A program made the position numbers and the translations under genes. DNA of 64,000 nt, from assembly GCA_012513515.1 (NCBI GenBank), contig JAAZCA010000029.1, positions 41,812 through 105,811 on the forward strand. Reading direction: 5' to 3'. The notes beneath the pieces were generated by a model, which worked only from the letters and a program-made list of their open reading frames with translations, did not search any database and was not told the origin of the DNA. Position 1 is the stretch's first letter. Each line of letters starts with the position of its first letter. Positions 8,128 through 16,841 of this stretch are shown piece after piece. This DNA comes from Myxococcales bacterium. GTDB lineage: Bacteria; UBA10199; 2-02-FULL-44-16; JAAZCA01.

Positions 8128-8880
8128 TTATTTGCGCTCCGGCAAAAAGAAGAGCGGGTTGCGCGCCTTTTGACCACTGCGAATCTCAAAATGCAAGTGT
8201 GAACCGGTCGCGCGACCGGTTCTGCCGACGGTGGCGATCAACTGCCCCTGCTTTACCTCGTCGCCCTTTTTGATCCTGTTTTTTTGATTGTGCGCATAGG
8301 CCGTAAAAAAGTTGTCTGAATGGCGAAGGAGTATCAAGTTCCCATATCCGCGCATAGTCCCAACAAATACCGCTGTACCGGGGGCGGACGCCTTTATCGG
8401 AGTCCCCTCGCGAGCAGCTATGTCTATACCATCGTGCCGCCTTCCGTTTCTGATTCCAAACGGGGAGGTGAGACGCCCTTCGACGGGCCATATGAATTTT
8501 CCGCGAAAGGTCTTGATCTGCGACTGCGAGGAATCGGCGCGTGAATATTTGCTTCCGCCGCGTCTGGAAGATCGGGAGGAAGAATCCGAGGGAAGCTCTT
8601 TGAAGGGGGGTTTTTTTTCCTTCTCCGGAATATAGAGCTGCTGCCCCGCTTTCATATCTCCGGGCTTGAATATATTGTTATACTCGGCGAGCTCCTGGAG
8701 ATCGAGGCCGTAGAATCGTGCGATGGTCCAGATCGATTCGCCGGAACGCACCCTGTGGAATTTTCCCCTTTTATCAAAGGAGGTGGCGCACCCCCCTAGG
8801 AGAGCGGCGATCATTACGAATGAAAGCGCTAGGATAACCCCTCTCGGAAAAACATTATATTTAGGAAAAAATTCAGTCAC
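8128..8880 (-). CDS. LysM/M23-domain lipoprotein (NlpD/EnvC-like murein hydrolase factor)
   Basis: This 250-residue lipoprotein has a lipobox LLGGC with Cys31 after a hydrophobic segment. A LysM peptidoglycan-binding domain lies at about residues 42-85, followed by a Ser/Arg-rich linker and a C-terminal M23 domain from about residue 125. The zinc ligands are all present: His149 and Asp153 (HDGID) and HLH at 228-230, plus His197 in TAYAH. Many NlpD proteins have lost these ligands, so this one may be an active endopeptidase. The surE-pcm-nlpD order is a known proteobacterial arrangement, here without rpoS. It overlaps pcm by eight bases. Confidence 0.9.
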   Translation of the reverse strand: MTEFFPKYNVFPRGVILALSFVMIAALLGGCATSFDKRGKFHRVRSGESIWTIARFYGLDLQELAEYNNIFKPGDMKAGQQLYIPEKEKKPPFKELPSDSSSRSSRRGGSKYSRADSSQSQIKTFRGKFIWPVEGRLTSPFGIRNGRRHDGIDIAAREGTPIKASAPGTAVFVGTMRGYGNLILLRHSDNFFTAYAHNQKNRIKKGDEVKQGQLIATVGRTGRATGSHLHFEIRSGQKARNPLFFLPERK

Positions 8881-9559
8881 CCTTCCATCCCTGTTTTCCT
8901 ACCAGCTTGACGAAGCGGCACGACGTCAGAGTTTCTTTGTCATAGCCGGCGCCGCGCTTCGTTACAACCTCCAGACGCTGAAGCTCCTCCCCTCCCACCG
9001 GAATGATGAGGCGTCCCCCGTCCCCTAACTGTTCGATCAAATCCTCCGGAATACACGGCGCTCCGGCAGTTACTATGATGCCGTCGAAGGGAGCCTCTTC
9101 GGGCCAGCCGAGCGTACCATCTCCAATCCTGAGTTTGATGTTGTCGTACCTCAATTTATAAAGAACCTTGCGCGCCCGCAACGAAAGTTCCTTTAGGCGT
9201 TCTATCGAATAGACCTGCTCGACCAGCTCGGCGAGAATGGCCGCCTGATAACCGGAACCTGTCCCGATCTCGAGGACCTTCTTGCAAGGGCGCTTCAGAA
9301 GTTCCTCGGTCATCAGCGCTACGATGAGAGGCTGTGAGATGGTCTGACCTAGCCCCATCTGCAGAGGTCTGTCCTCATAGGCCTGACATTCCATCCCCTT
9401 GCTGACGAATTCCTGCCTCGGCACACGCCCCATGGCATCCAAAACTCTCTGATCCGCTATTCCTTTTTTGACCAGCTGCTCGGCGACCATCCTCCTGCGT
9501 GCGACCTCGAATGGATCGCGATCGCGATCCCGCCTTTTCGACTTCACTATCATCGTCAT
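8873..9559 (-). CDS. pcm: Protein-L-isoaspartate O-methyltransferase
   Basis: This 228-residue cytoplasmic repair enzyme methylates isoaspartyl residues in aged proteins using SAM. The family pocket GQTISQPLIVALMTE is intact, followed by SAM motif I VLEIGTGSGYQAAIL. The N-terminus carries an extra Lys/Arg/Asp-rich stretch of about 16 residues. GGAGG lies seven bases before ATG 9559, inside the end of surE, and surE ends two bases upstream. A second, exported-looking paralogue lies at 12754-13488. Confidence 0.95.
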   Translation of the reverse strand: MTMIVKSKRRDRDRDPFEVARRRMVAEQLVKKGIADQRVLDAMGRVPRQEFVSKGMECQAYEDRPLQMGLGQTISQPLIVALMTEELLKRPCKKVLEIGTGSGYQAAILAELVEQVYSIERLKELSLRARKVLYKLRYDNIKLRIGDGTLGWPEEAPFDGIIVTAGAPCIPEDLIEQLGDGGRLIIPVGGEELQRLEVVTKRGAGYDKETLTSCRFVKLVGKQGWKGD

Positions 9560-9560
9560 C

Positions 9561-10316
9561 CTATATCCTCCAGCTCGAGATACTTTTCAAAGCATCGACA
9601 TCGGTGATATCGACCTTCAGAGGCGTTATCGAAACTTTGCCTGCCCTTATCGCATTGCAATCTGAATTGGGAATATCCTCGAAGCCGTTCTCATTGCCAC
9701 CGATCCAGTAATATTTGCGTCCCTTGGGATCTACCTTCTCGACTACGATATCCCCATAGTCCCTCTTTCCCTGCTTGGTGAATGCGCACCCCTTGATCTT
9801 AGAAATGGGGAGATCCGGGATATTCACGTTCAAAATAATTCCCTTAGGGAGTCCCTCCTTTAAAACTTTTTTGGTTATCCTCATGGCGAAGTGGGCAGCG
9901 GTATCGAAGCGCCCCCGCTCATTCATCGCCAGTGAAAAGGCTATAGATGGTATCCCCATTATCCCGCCCTCGTAGGCTGCCGAGACCGTCCCTGAATAAT
10001 GCACATCATCCCCGAGGTTGGGGCCGTGATTTATCCCGGAAAGTATGAGATCGGGGGGGGAATTGAGAATCTCGTGGACGGCGAGGATCACGCAGTCGGT
10101 GGGAGTTCCGCTGACTAGATAGAGATCCTTCTCTGGATTCTCTATCCTCAGAGGGGAGTGAAGGGTTATTGAATGGCTGGCAGCGCTCCTCTGCTGATCG
10201 GGGGCGACGACGACCACAGCCCCCAGCCTTTTTATGGCCTTTCGGAGGACCAAAATACCCTCGGCCTGGTAGCCATCGTCATTTGAAAGCAGGATAAGCG
10301 GCTTTTTTTTCATCAT
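9561..10316 (-). CDS. surE: 5'/3'-nucleotidase SurE
   Basis: This 251-residue metal-dependent nucleotidase acts on nucleoside monophosphates. The N-terminal LLSNDDG supplies the Asp-Asp metal ligands. Ser is in SHSITLHSPLR and Asn in SGINHGPNLGDD. Two adjacent ATGs (10316 and 10313) are possible; the first in-frame ATG at 10370 lies in the promoter and was rejected. It is the first gene of the surE-pcm-LysM/M23-apt unit, behind a good promoter at 10369-10397. Confidence 0.95.
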   Translation of the reverse strand: MMKKKPLILLSNDDGYQAEGILVLRKAIKRLGAVVVVAPDQQRSAASHSITLHSPLRIENPEKDLYLVSGTPTDCVILAVHEILNSPPDLILSGINHGPNLGDDVHYSGTVSAAYEGGIMGIPSIAFSLAMNERGRFDTAAHFAMRITKKVLKEGLPKGIILNVNIPDLPISKIKGCAFTKQGKRDYGDIVVEKVDPKGRKYYWIGGNENGFEDIPNSDCNAIRAGKVSITPLKVDITDVDALKSISSWRI

Positions 10317-10368
10317 ACAAACTTTCAAAGGGTTATCCTTGAAGAGGAAAATATCCAATGTTTTAAGC

Positions 10369-10397
10369 AAGTTATGAAATTAGAGTCTCCCTGTCAA
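10369..10397 (-). promoter_or_regulatory. Sigma-70-type promoter of the surE operon
   Basis: On the minus strand TTGACA (10397-10392) is followed after exactly 17 bases by TAACTT (10374-10369). The start would fall near 10362, about 45 bases ahead of surE. The element lies in the divergent surE-purM spacer. Confidence 0.6.
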
Positions 10398-10454
10398 GCC
10401 GTAACCCCGCATACCAACTTGCTTTTTTAAAACCCTGTGCTATTTCGGCGCGCC

Positions 10455-11489
10455 ATGAGCGAGGCATATAAAAAGGCAGGGGTCGATATCGACTCCGGAA
10501 ATGCATTTGTCGACAGGATAAAGGGGTATGTCAAAGAGACCCGCCAACGCGGGGTCATATCCGACCTCGGCGGGTTCAGCGCGCTATTTGCCCCTGATAT
10601 ATCGGAGATGAAGGAGCCGGTTCTCGTCTCCGGGACCGACGGGGTCGGCACCAAGCTGAAGATCGCGATCAACATGGAAAAGCTCGACACCATCGGAATC
10701 GATCTGGTCGCGATGTGTGTAAACGACATCGCGTGCTCAGGCGCAAAGCCCCTCTTCTTCCTCGACTACTTCGCCACCTCATGCCTCGAGCCGGACAAAC
10801 ACGCCGATGTGATCAAGGGGATCGCAGAAGGATGCAAGCTGGCGCGCTGCGCGCTGGTCGGGGGCGAGACCGCAGAAATGCCGGAGTTCTATAAGCCGAA
10901 CGATTTCGATATGGCCGGTTTTGCGGTGGGCATAGTAGATAGGATGAAGATAATCGACGGCAGCGAGATCGGAACCGGAAATGCGATAATAGGAATCGCA
11001 TCCTCGGGGCCGCACAGCAACGGATACTCCCTCATCAATCACCTCATAAAAGACAAAAATCTCAGACTCGATCACATCTACGACGGATTCGACGCCACGC
11101 TGGGCGAGATACTCCTCAGGCCGACCTTCATTTACACCCAACTGATCGAGGCGCTGACCAAGTTCGGAGACGTGAAAGGAATCGTGCATATCACAGGCGG
11201 CGGATTCTGGGATAATATCCCGAGGGTGCTGCCTCGCGGCGTCGAGGCTTCCATCGATAGAAGCGCGCTGGAGATCCCGCAGATATTCCGCTTCATACAG
11301 TCACATGCAGGAATTGATGAGAATGAGATGTTGAGGGTCTTCAACTGCGGCACAGGCATGGTTATGTTCACCCCGGCGGAGAAGGCGGACGAAACGACGG
11401 ACTTCATAAATGCACACGGCTTCAGTGCCAAGGTAATAGGCAATACGAAGATCAGACAGGATGAAAACATCCCCATCTCGATCTCGTGA
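10455..11489 (+). CDS. purM: Phosphoribosylformylglycinamidine cyclo-ligase
   Basis: This 344-residue enzyme catalyses the ATP-dependent closure of the aminoimidazole ring in purine synthesis. It starts MSEAYKKAGVDIDSGN, the typical PurM N-terminus, and has VSGTDGVGTKLKIA, the conserved VNDI segment, and GGETAEMPEFY. ATG 10455 is preferred over GTG 10437 by homology, but neither has a ribosome binding site. TTGCTT (10419-10424) and TATTTC (10441-10446), 16 bases apart, would start transcription almost at the ATG, so a leaderless message is possible. purN follows after seven bases. Confidence 0.95.
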   Translation: MSEAYKKAGVDIDSGNAFVDRIKGYVKETRQRGVISDLGGFSALFAPDISEMKEPVLVSGTDGVGTKLKIAINMEKLDTIGIDLVAMCVNDIACSGAKPLFFLDYFATSCLEPDKHADVIKGIAEGCKLARCALVGGETAEMPEFYKPNDFDMAGFAVGIVDRMKIIDGSEIGTGNAIIGIASSGPHSNGYSLINHLIKDKNLRLDHIYDGFDATLGEILLRPTFIYTQLIEALTKFGDVKGIVHITGGGFWDNIPRVLPRGVEASIDRSALEIPQIFRFIQSHAGIDENEMLRVFNCGTGMVMFTPAEKADETTDFINAHGFSAKVIGNTKIRQDENIPISIS

Positions 11490-11496
11490 GGTTTAG

Positions 11497-12129
11497 ATGA
11501 AAAAGAGCGTTATCCCGGTCGGCGTTCTCGCCTCCGGAAATGGCAGCAACCTTCAGGCGCTTATAGACGCCTGCGAGTCCGGATCGACAAGTGCGAAGAT
11601 TGCCGTGGTCATAAGCGACAAGGGCGATGCCCACGCGCTGAAGCGGGCCGAAAAACATCGCATCCCGAACTTTCACCTCGATAGAAAAGCGTTCGACAGC
11701 AGGCGGACCTACGAGGGCAGAATTGTCGAAATCCTCCGCCAACATAAAGTCGAACTCGTATGTCTCGCAGGATATATGAAGATAGTTGGCGAGACCATCC
11801 TTGGCGCATTCAAGGACCGCGTCATGAACATACATCCTGCGCTGCTTCCCTCTTTTCCGGGGCCCGATGGACAAAAACAGGCCTTCGACTATGGTGTGAA
11901 AATTGCGGGATGCACGGTGCATTTCGTGGATGCAAAGGTGGATCACGGCCCGATAATATGTCAGGCCGCTCTCCCCGTCATGGATGACGACACCCTCGAG
12001 ACGCTGAAGGCGAGGATCTTGGGGAAGGAGCATGAGATATATCCGAAGGCGGTCGCCCTCTTCGCTGATAATCGGTTAAAAATCGAAGGCAGGAGGGTTT
12101 ACATTTTACCCAAAAAAGTATTACCCTGA
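11497..12129 (+). CDS. purN: Phosphoribosylglycinamide formyltransferase
   Basis: This 210-residue enzyme transfers a formyl group from 10-formyl-tetrahydrofolate to GAR in purine synthesis. The N-terminal LASGNGSNLQA loop binds the phosphate. The catalytic triad is visible as Asn and His in MNIHPALLPSFPG and Asp in VDHGPII. It directly follows purM, as in many bacteria. Its cofactor is supplied by the folate genes elsewhere in the window (folD, ftcD, gcvT). Confidence 0.96.
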   Translation: MKKSVIPVGVLASGNGSNLQALIDACESGSTSAKIAVVISDKGDAHALKRAEKHRIPNFHLDRKAFDSRRTYEGRIVEILRQHKVELVCLAGYMKIVGETILGAFKDRVMNIHPALLPSFPGPDGQKQAFDYGVKIAGCTVHFVDAKVDHGPIICQAALPVMDDDTLETLKARILGKEHEIYPKAVALFADNRLKIEGRRVYILPKKVLP

Positions 12130-12156
12130 CCAAAATCTACAATTCATGGGGGCGAA

Positions 12157-12735
12157 ATGAAAAAGATACTCTGCACAATCGCAATAGCTTCGGCTCTTTT
12201 TGCAGCATCGACTGTCTCGGCCAAAAGCTCCGGCGGAAATTTTTCGGTCGGGCTCGGTCCGGTGGGAAATATATTCGTCGTAGATTCCAGGCCGGAACTG
12301 GACCCGGGAATCGGCGGATATGTGTTTTTCGATTACAGGTGGTCACCGCAGTTTTCAACACAGTTCGGAGTGGTGGTGACAACCGAGGACGGCACCGGAA
12401 TATCTGATGGCGACAACGGGATCGAATTCCTCGGCATACCGACCTTCGACCTGAAATTCTACGTGTTGAAGGAGCCATCGCGCTGGGATCCCTATGCCCT
12501 GATAGGAATGGGAGTTTACGCTGTAACCGAAGGAACTGCAAAGGATGGAACCACCGCAGTCGGCATAGGCGCCAATATGGGGATCGGCACCGATTTCTAC
12601 ATAACCGAATCTCTTTCGGTAGGGCTCGCCGCTATATTCCGTTCAATCGGTCTGATCGATTCGACAAGCGGTCCGAACAATGGGACCGCGCTATTCCCAT
12701 TTTCGCTTATGGGAAATATCGCATACCACTTCTAA
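12157..12735 (+). CDS. Outer-membrane beta-barrel protein
   Basis: This 192-residue protein has a clear signal peptide (basic MKK, hydrophobic stretch, SAKS-type cleavage after about residue 22). The mature part alternates polar and hydrophobic residues in glycine-rich strands and ends in NIAYHF, a C-terminal phenylalanine as recognised by the Bam complex. Size fits a small eight-stranded barrel of the OmpW/OmpA-like superfamily. Substrate or role cannot be read from sequence. It lies between purN and the lipoprotein methyltransferase paralogue on the same strand. Confidence 0.75.
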   Translation: MKKILCTIAIASALFAASTVSAKSSGGNFSVGLGPVGNIFVVDSRPELDPGIGGYVFFDYRWSPQFSTQFGVVVTTEDGTGISDGDNGIEFLGIPTFDLKFYVLKEPSRWDPYALIGMGVYAVTEGTAKDGTTAVGIGANMGIGTDFYITESLSVGLAAIFRSIGLIDSTSGPNNGTALFPFSLMGNIAYHF

Positions 12736-12753
12736 TTCGGAGGCTTCATAGGG

Positions 12754-13488
12754 ATGAAAAAGCCATCGGCGACTCTAAAACTTTCATCTCCGCTCATAGC
12801 TATACTGACCACCGCGTTCCTCCTGTCGTGCAGCGGATCTTCGACGAACTTTGAAGGCTTGCGCAGGGATATGATCGAAAGCCAGATAAAGGCAAGAGGT
12901 CTGAACAACGATGACATATTGCAGGCGATGAGCTCAGTACCGCGCGAAATTTTCGTGATGGAAAAATTCAAGGCGCACGCCTATGATGACAACGAGGTTC
13001 CGATCTCCAATCACGACTCGCTCAATAGGCCCTTCGAAGACGCGGCGATGCTCGATGCGCTGGATTTAAAAAGTTCAGACAGGGTCATGGAAGTAGGAAC
13101 GGGCACCGGATACTTCGCCTCTCTCCTGTCAAAACTCGCGGGAGAGGTATTCACGATAGAGATAGAACCGCCGCTGGCCGAGCGCGCCAGAAAAATCCTC
13201 CCTAAACTGGGAATACGAAACGTCAAGGTCGTAACCGGGGATGGATTCCTCGGACTTCCTGAACACGCCCCCTACGACGCCATCGTGATGCAGTGCAGCC
13301 CTCCTCAGGTCCCTGAGCCGCTCGTAGAACAGCTGAAAGAGGGGGGCAGGCTTCTCGCCCCGATCGGCGGCGGAGAAAAGTTCCAAGAGCTCACGCTCTT
13401 CGTAAAAAAAGACGGGAAGCTATCCACGGAGAAAAGACTTTCACCAGCAAACTTCACGCCGATGAGAGGGATCATTCTGGAAAAATAG
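12754..13488 (+). CDS. Predicted lipoprotein of the isoaspartyl methyltransferase family
   Basis: This 244-residue PCMT-fold protein starts with a lipoprotein-type signal: MKK, hydrophobic residues 9-24, then FLLSC with Cys26. SAM motif I is present as VMEVGTGTGYFASLL, and GDGFLGLPEHAPYDAI matches motif II/post-II regions. The isoaspartyl pocket differs: where the cytoplasmic paralogue at 8873-9559 has GQTISQP, this protein has a NHDSLNRP segment. Both the export signal and the changed pocket argue against ordinary protein repair, because SAM is not expected outside the cytoplasm. It could bind another ligand or be an inactive or retargeted enzyme. Confidence 0.8.
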   Translation: MKKPSATLKLSSPLIAILTTAFLLSCSGSSTNFEGLRRDMIESQIKARGLNNDDILQAMSSVPREIFVMEKFKAHAYDDNEVPISNHDSLNRPFEDAAMLDALDLKSSDRVMEVGTGTGYFASLLSKLAGEVFTIEIEPPLAERARKILPKLGIRNVKVVTGDGFLGLPEHAPYDAIVMQCSPPQVPEPLVEQLKEGGRLLAPIGGGEKFQELTLFVKKDGKLSTEKRLSPANFTPMRGIILEK

Positions 13489-13503
13489 AAAAACCTGAAT
13501 CTA

Positions 13504-14595
13504 TTATAGCTGCGAACCGTCCTTATCGGCCCGCTCGCGCTCATCTCTTATCTTATAGACATACACCAGAATTTCAGCGACTGCGGCATACAGCTCCTCT
13601 GGAATTTCATCGTCTACCTCGAGCTCTATGAGAGTCCAGGCCAGCGGCACGTTCTGTATTATAGGCACTCCAAACTCCTCCGCCATCTCCCTTATCGCAT
13701 TTGCAAAAAGCCTCTGCCCCTTTGCAACGATCTGCGGGGCCGCCATCTCCTTGTCGTCATATTTTATCGCTATCGCAAGTTCGGTTGGATTTGTTATCAC
13801 CGCATCTGCGGATTTTACCGACTGCCTCGTGTCGCTCATCGCAAGCTCCTGATGCAGCTGTCGGCGCGCGCTCTTTATCAACGGATCTCCCTCGTCCTGC
13901 TTGTACTCCCTTTTCACCTCTTCCTTGCTCATCCTCATCTGTTTTTTGTAGTTCCATCTCTGGACATAGAAGTCGATCATGGCGATCACTATGAAGACGA
14001 TGAAGACTTTGATGAGAAATTCAACGAGGATCTTTCCGGCCAGAGTTTCTGCCTGATATGGTGTCCCCTTCACCGTCAGGACCACATCCCTGATGCTATC
14101 GCTGACAACCAGATATGCGAGCATGAATATAAGGGTTATCTTCGCGATGTTCTTGATCAGCTCCACGAATGTGGTGACCTTGAACATGTTCTTGAGATTT
14201 TCCAGGGCGTTTAGTCTCTTCATCTGCGGCTTCATCTGCTCGGTCGAAAAGATGGGGCCTATCTGAAGGAAACCGACCGCTATCGCGAAGACTATCATGA
14301 CTATCCCGAACGGGATTATGATGCTCAGGAATAAAAAGAAGTCATTTTGCACCTGGAGGAAGATGGCCTCCATGGAGACATCCCTGCTGGCGGCCAGACT
14401 GAAATCAGCCACCATCACGCCGCGCATCTTGTCGCCGATGAAGTCCCTCATGAAGAGGATCGTCGCAAAGGCTGCGATCAGGATGACTACCGTGTTGAGA
14501 TCGCGGGAACGCGCCACCTGCCCTTTCTTGCGCGCATCCCGCAGTCGCTTCGGGGTCGCCTCCTCGGTTTTTTCTTGGCTGCTGGATTCGGCCAC
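13504..14595 (-). CDS. flhB: Type III export apparatus switch protein (FlhB/SctU family)
   Basis: This 363-residue protein has the FlhB N-terminus (EEATPKRLRDARKKGQVARS), four hydrophobic segments at about residues 33-50, 86-112, 144-166 and 190-212, then a charged cytoplasmic domain. The autocleavage site reads Asn269-Pro-Thr-Glu272, where the family usually has NPTH. The C-terminal domain (VAKGQRLFANAIREMAEEF, EIPEELYAAVAEILVYVYKI) is well conserved and FlhB-like. The start is GTG 14595 with AGGAG upstream. No other flagellar or injectisome gene lies within 14 kb on either side, so I cannot say which system it serves. It faces the kinase gene divergently. Confidence 0.85.
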   Translation of the reverse strand: MAESSSQEKTEEATPKRLRDARKKGQVARSRDLNTVVILIAAFATILFMRDFIGDKMRGVMVADFSLAASRDVSMEAIFLQVQNDFFLFLSIIIPFGIVMIVFAIAVGFLQIGPIFSTEQMKPQMKRLNALENLKNMFKVTTFVELIKNIAKITLIFMLAYLVVSDSIRDVVLTVKGTPYQAETLAGKILVEFLIKVFIVFIVIAMIDFYVQRWNYKKQMRMSKEEVKREYKQDEGDPLIKSARRQLHQELAMSDTRQSVKSADAVITNPTELAIAIKYDDKEMAAPQIVAKGQRLFANAIREMAEEFGVPIIQNVPLAWTLIELEVDDEIPEELYAAVAEILVYVYKIRDERERADKDGSQL

Positions 14596-14624
14596 TGCGA
14601 TCTCCTGTCCGTATTATCGGCAGG

Positions 14625-14653
14625 AAGGTAGCAAAAATTCCCTCTTCCAGCAA
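14625..14653 (-). promoter_or_regulatory. Candidate promoter of flhB/sctU
   Basis: On the minus strand TTGCTG (14653-14648) precedes TACCTT (14630-14625) by 17 bases. The start would fall near 14618, giving a leader of about 23 bases to GTG 14595. Confidence 0.45.
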
Positions 14654-14661
14654 GAAATAGA

Positions 14662-14726
14662 CAAGGTTGAGTTGAGCCTCAGCCTTAATCTCAACCTTGC
14701 TCTAATCCTCAGCCTTATTCTTGCCT
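14662..14726. repeat. Degenerate hexamer array with inverted arm
   Basis: From 14679 to 14726 the plus strand reads as eight 6-base units of approximate form T[CT]A[AG][CT]C, for example TCAGCC (14679 and again 14709), TTAATC and TCAACC. CAAGGTTGAG (14662-14671) is the exact inverse of CTCAACCTTG (14690-14699), so part of the array can fold back. The word CTCAGCCTTAA (14678-14688) recurs at 32721-32731. The array fills the spacer between the divergent flhB and kinase genes. Confidence 0.75.
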
Positions 14727-14749
14727 TTCTGTAAAAATATCGATATCTT
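14721..14749 (+). promoter_or_regulatory. Candidate promoter of the kinase gene, leaderless geometry
   Basis: TTGCCT (14721-14726) and TATCTT (14744-14749) are 17 bases apart. The ATG of the kinase gene (14757) begins eight bases after the -10 box, so transcription would begin at or next to the start codon. There is no ribosome binding site. The -35 box is the last unit of the hexamer array. Confidence 0.35.
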
Positions 14750-14756
14750 GCAGCGC

Positions 14757-16841
14757 ATGCTCGGGAAGAGATCAAATAGACGACCCCAGCAGGTCGGCCA
14801 ATATTATCTGATGGAAAAGATCGCGCAAGGGGGCATGGCCGAGATATTCAAGGGGATATCCTACGATGTCAGCGGAATCAAAAAGACCGTCTGCATAAAA
14901 AAGATCCTGCCGCATATTTCCGCCAGCGAGGAGTTCATCGGAACCCTCATCGACGAGGCTAAAATAGCGGTCAAGCTGGTCCACGGGAACATCGCCCAGA
15001 CGTATGATCTCGGAAAGGTCGGGGATGACTACTTCATGGTCATGGAGTTCGTCGACGGCAAATCCCTATCCCAGATAAACAAGAGATGCGCCTCCCTTGG
15101 AGAGCTCCTTCCGACCGAGCACCTGATCTATTTCATATCCGAAGCCTTAAACGGACTCGACTATATCCACAGGAGAACCGATGAGCACGGCGTTCCCCTC
15201 CACATAGTCCACAGGGATATGAGCCCACAGAACATCATGGTCTCGTATTCAGGCACCGTGAAGATCATCGATTTCGGCATCGCCAAAATAGGCTTCAAGG
15301 TAGGCTCCACCGACTCCGGCGTCCTGAAGGGAAAATTCGCGTATATGTCACCGGAGCAGGCCTACGGCGATACGATAGACAACAGGTCCGACATATATTC
15401 AGTCGGAATAATTCTGCATGAGATGCTCACTGGCAAGCGCCTCTTCAAGGCCGCCGACAGCCGTGAGACGATACGCAACGTTAGAAAAGCAGAGGTCGCT
15501 CCCCCTTCCACCATACTGAGCGGAATTCCCGATGACCTCGACAGGATAACTCTGAAGGCGCTCAGCAAGGACAGGAGGCGCAGGTACAGCCATGCCTCCG
15601 AGATGAGGGATGACCTCATCAAGTTTCTGCATATGAATTATCCTGAATTCGGGCCATCCCATTCAGCTGAGTTCATACAGGCCCTCTTTGACGACGAGTT
15701 CGGCAAACCCCGGAAAGACGACGCCGACGCTAAAACACCGTATCTCATAATCGACAGATCCAACTCCGCCTTGGCGAACGACAGCCAGTTCGAGACCACC
15801 GGGGCCATCAGGGTGCCGGTCAACCTCGAGGAGTATATGGTCGAAGGAGAACGCCCGAACGAGGATACCGGAGAGGATGAAAGCTCCGAGGCAAAAAAAA
15901 TTCTGCCGGAGCTCGATGACAAAGATGAGAAAACTTCAAGAAAGTTTTCCTCGCTATGGTCCATCATTTCGGCGATAAAGTACCAGCTCGTAGTCCTGCT
16001 CCTTGCCTCCATTGTAATCGCGGGCTCGATATATCACAGATCAAAAACGGCAACGGAAAAAACTCCGCACATGGCATCCGGAAGAGTCATGGTCGCCACC
16101 ATTCCGACCGATGCGGAGGTCTATCTCGATGGATCCTTTAAGGGAAAAGGATCGCCGGTCTCAATACCAAACGTTCCAGCAGGAAAGGATATCAAACTTG
16201 AAGTGAAACGGGACGGTTACTTTTCGCACGAGCGCGTTATCACCCTTGCCTCCGACGGTTTTGAAAGCCTCTCGATATCCCTATCCCCGGCCGTCAAACC
16301 GACCGCTACGATAGAAATCACTACGGAGCCAGCCGGTGCCACCGTATTCATAGATGACAGGGAGACCTCTCACCGGACCCCGGCCAGAATAGAAAAGATA
16401 AGTCCCGACAAGGAAATCTCGGTGGGGCTCTTTTTAAAAGACCATCAGTTCTGGAGTAGAAAAATCTCCCTGAATGCAGGTGAAACGAAATCTTTCGACG
16501 TTCAGATGGCAAAGGCCATGGGTTCGGTCTCCATCACCAGCATCCCGCCGGAGGCGCTCGTGATGATAGACCATGTCCCGGCAGGTCAGACTCCGATGGT
16601 AAAGGGAGAACTCGATCCAGGGCAGGTCCATACGGTCGATGTATGGCTGCAGGGGTATGAAACTGCTACAAAGGAGTTCAGGGTTCTCTCCGGCAAGGAG
16701 CTTTCGCTTAGATTCGTCCTCACGAAACTTCCAACCGAGGCGGAGATGGAAGCAGCTACAAGGGGATCCGACACTCAACCCAAGGAAAAAAAAGATGGCG
16801 AAAAAAGGGACAAAGAAGAGGTCATGGAAGACAAAGATTGA
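14757..16841 (+). CDS. Membrane Ser/Thr protein kinase with three PEGA domains
   Basis: This 694-residue protein has a complete Hanks-type kinase domain: glycine loop IAQGGMAEIFKG (22-33), Lys48 in VCIKK, HRDMSPQN (152-159), DFG (172-174) and SPE (198-200). An acidic linker of about 90 residues leads to one membrane helix (about 410-426). Three extracytoplasmic PEGA repeats follow (about 442-508, 516-585, 588-656), each with the VYLDG-type hairpin, then a Lys/Glu-rich tail. Layout suggests an envelope sensor that phosphorylates cytoplasmic targets. TTG 14721 was rejected as start because it lies in the repeat array. The gene overlaps the FHA-GGDEF gene by 47 bases, and FHA domains bind phospho-threonine, making that protein a likely partner. 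Confidence 0.9.
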   Translation: MLGKRSNRRPQQVGQYYLMEKIAQGGMAEIFKGISYDVSGIKKTVCIKKILPHISASEEFIGTLIDEAKIAVKLVHGNIAQTYDLGKVGDDYFMVMEFVDGKSLSQINKRCASLGELLPTEHLIYFISEALNGLDYIHRRTDEHGVPLHIVHRDMSPQNIMVSYSGTVKIIDFGIAKIGFKVGSTDSGVLKGKFAYMSPEQAYGDTIDNRSDIYSVGIILHEMLTGKRLFKAADSRETIRNVRKAEVAPPSTILSGIPDDLDRITLKALSKDRRRRYSHASEMRDDLIKFLHMNYPEFGPSHSAEFIQALFDDEFGKPRKDDADAKTPYLIIDRSNSALANDSQFETTGAIRVPVNLEEYMVEGERPNEDTGEDESSEAKKILPELDDKDEKTSRKFSSLWSIISAIKYQLVVLLLASIVIAGSIYHRSKTATEKTPHMASGRVMVATIPTDAEVYLDGSFKGKGSPVSIPNVPAGKDIKLEVKRDGYFSHERVITLASDGFESLSISLSPAVKPTATIEITTEPAGATVFIDDRETSHRTPARIEKISPDKEISVGLFLKDHQFWSRKISLNAGETKSFDVQMAKAMGSVSITSIPPEALVMIDHVPAGQTPMVKGELDPGQVHTVDVWLQGYETATKEFRVLSGKELSLRFVLTKLPTEAEMEAATRGSDTQPKEKKDGEKRDKEEVMEDKD

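Noticed and set aside
8118..8189. N-terminal extension of Apt
   Set aside because: It lies almost wholly in the LysM/M23 gene and exceeds the family length; the internal ATG has a strong ribosome binding site.
14721..14756. TTG start for the kinase
   Set aside because: It lies in the hexamer array and adds 12 residues not typical for the family.
16639..16794. Upstream extension of the FHA-GGDEF frame
   Set aside because: It is the out-of-frame reading of the kinase PEGA region; ATG 16795 has its own ribosome binding site.
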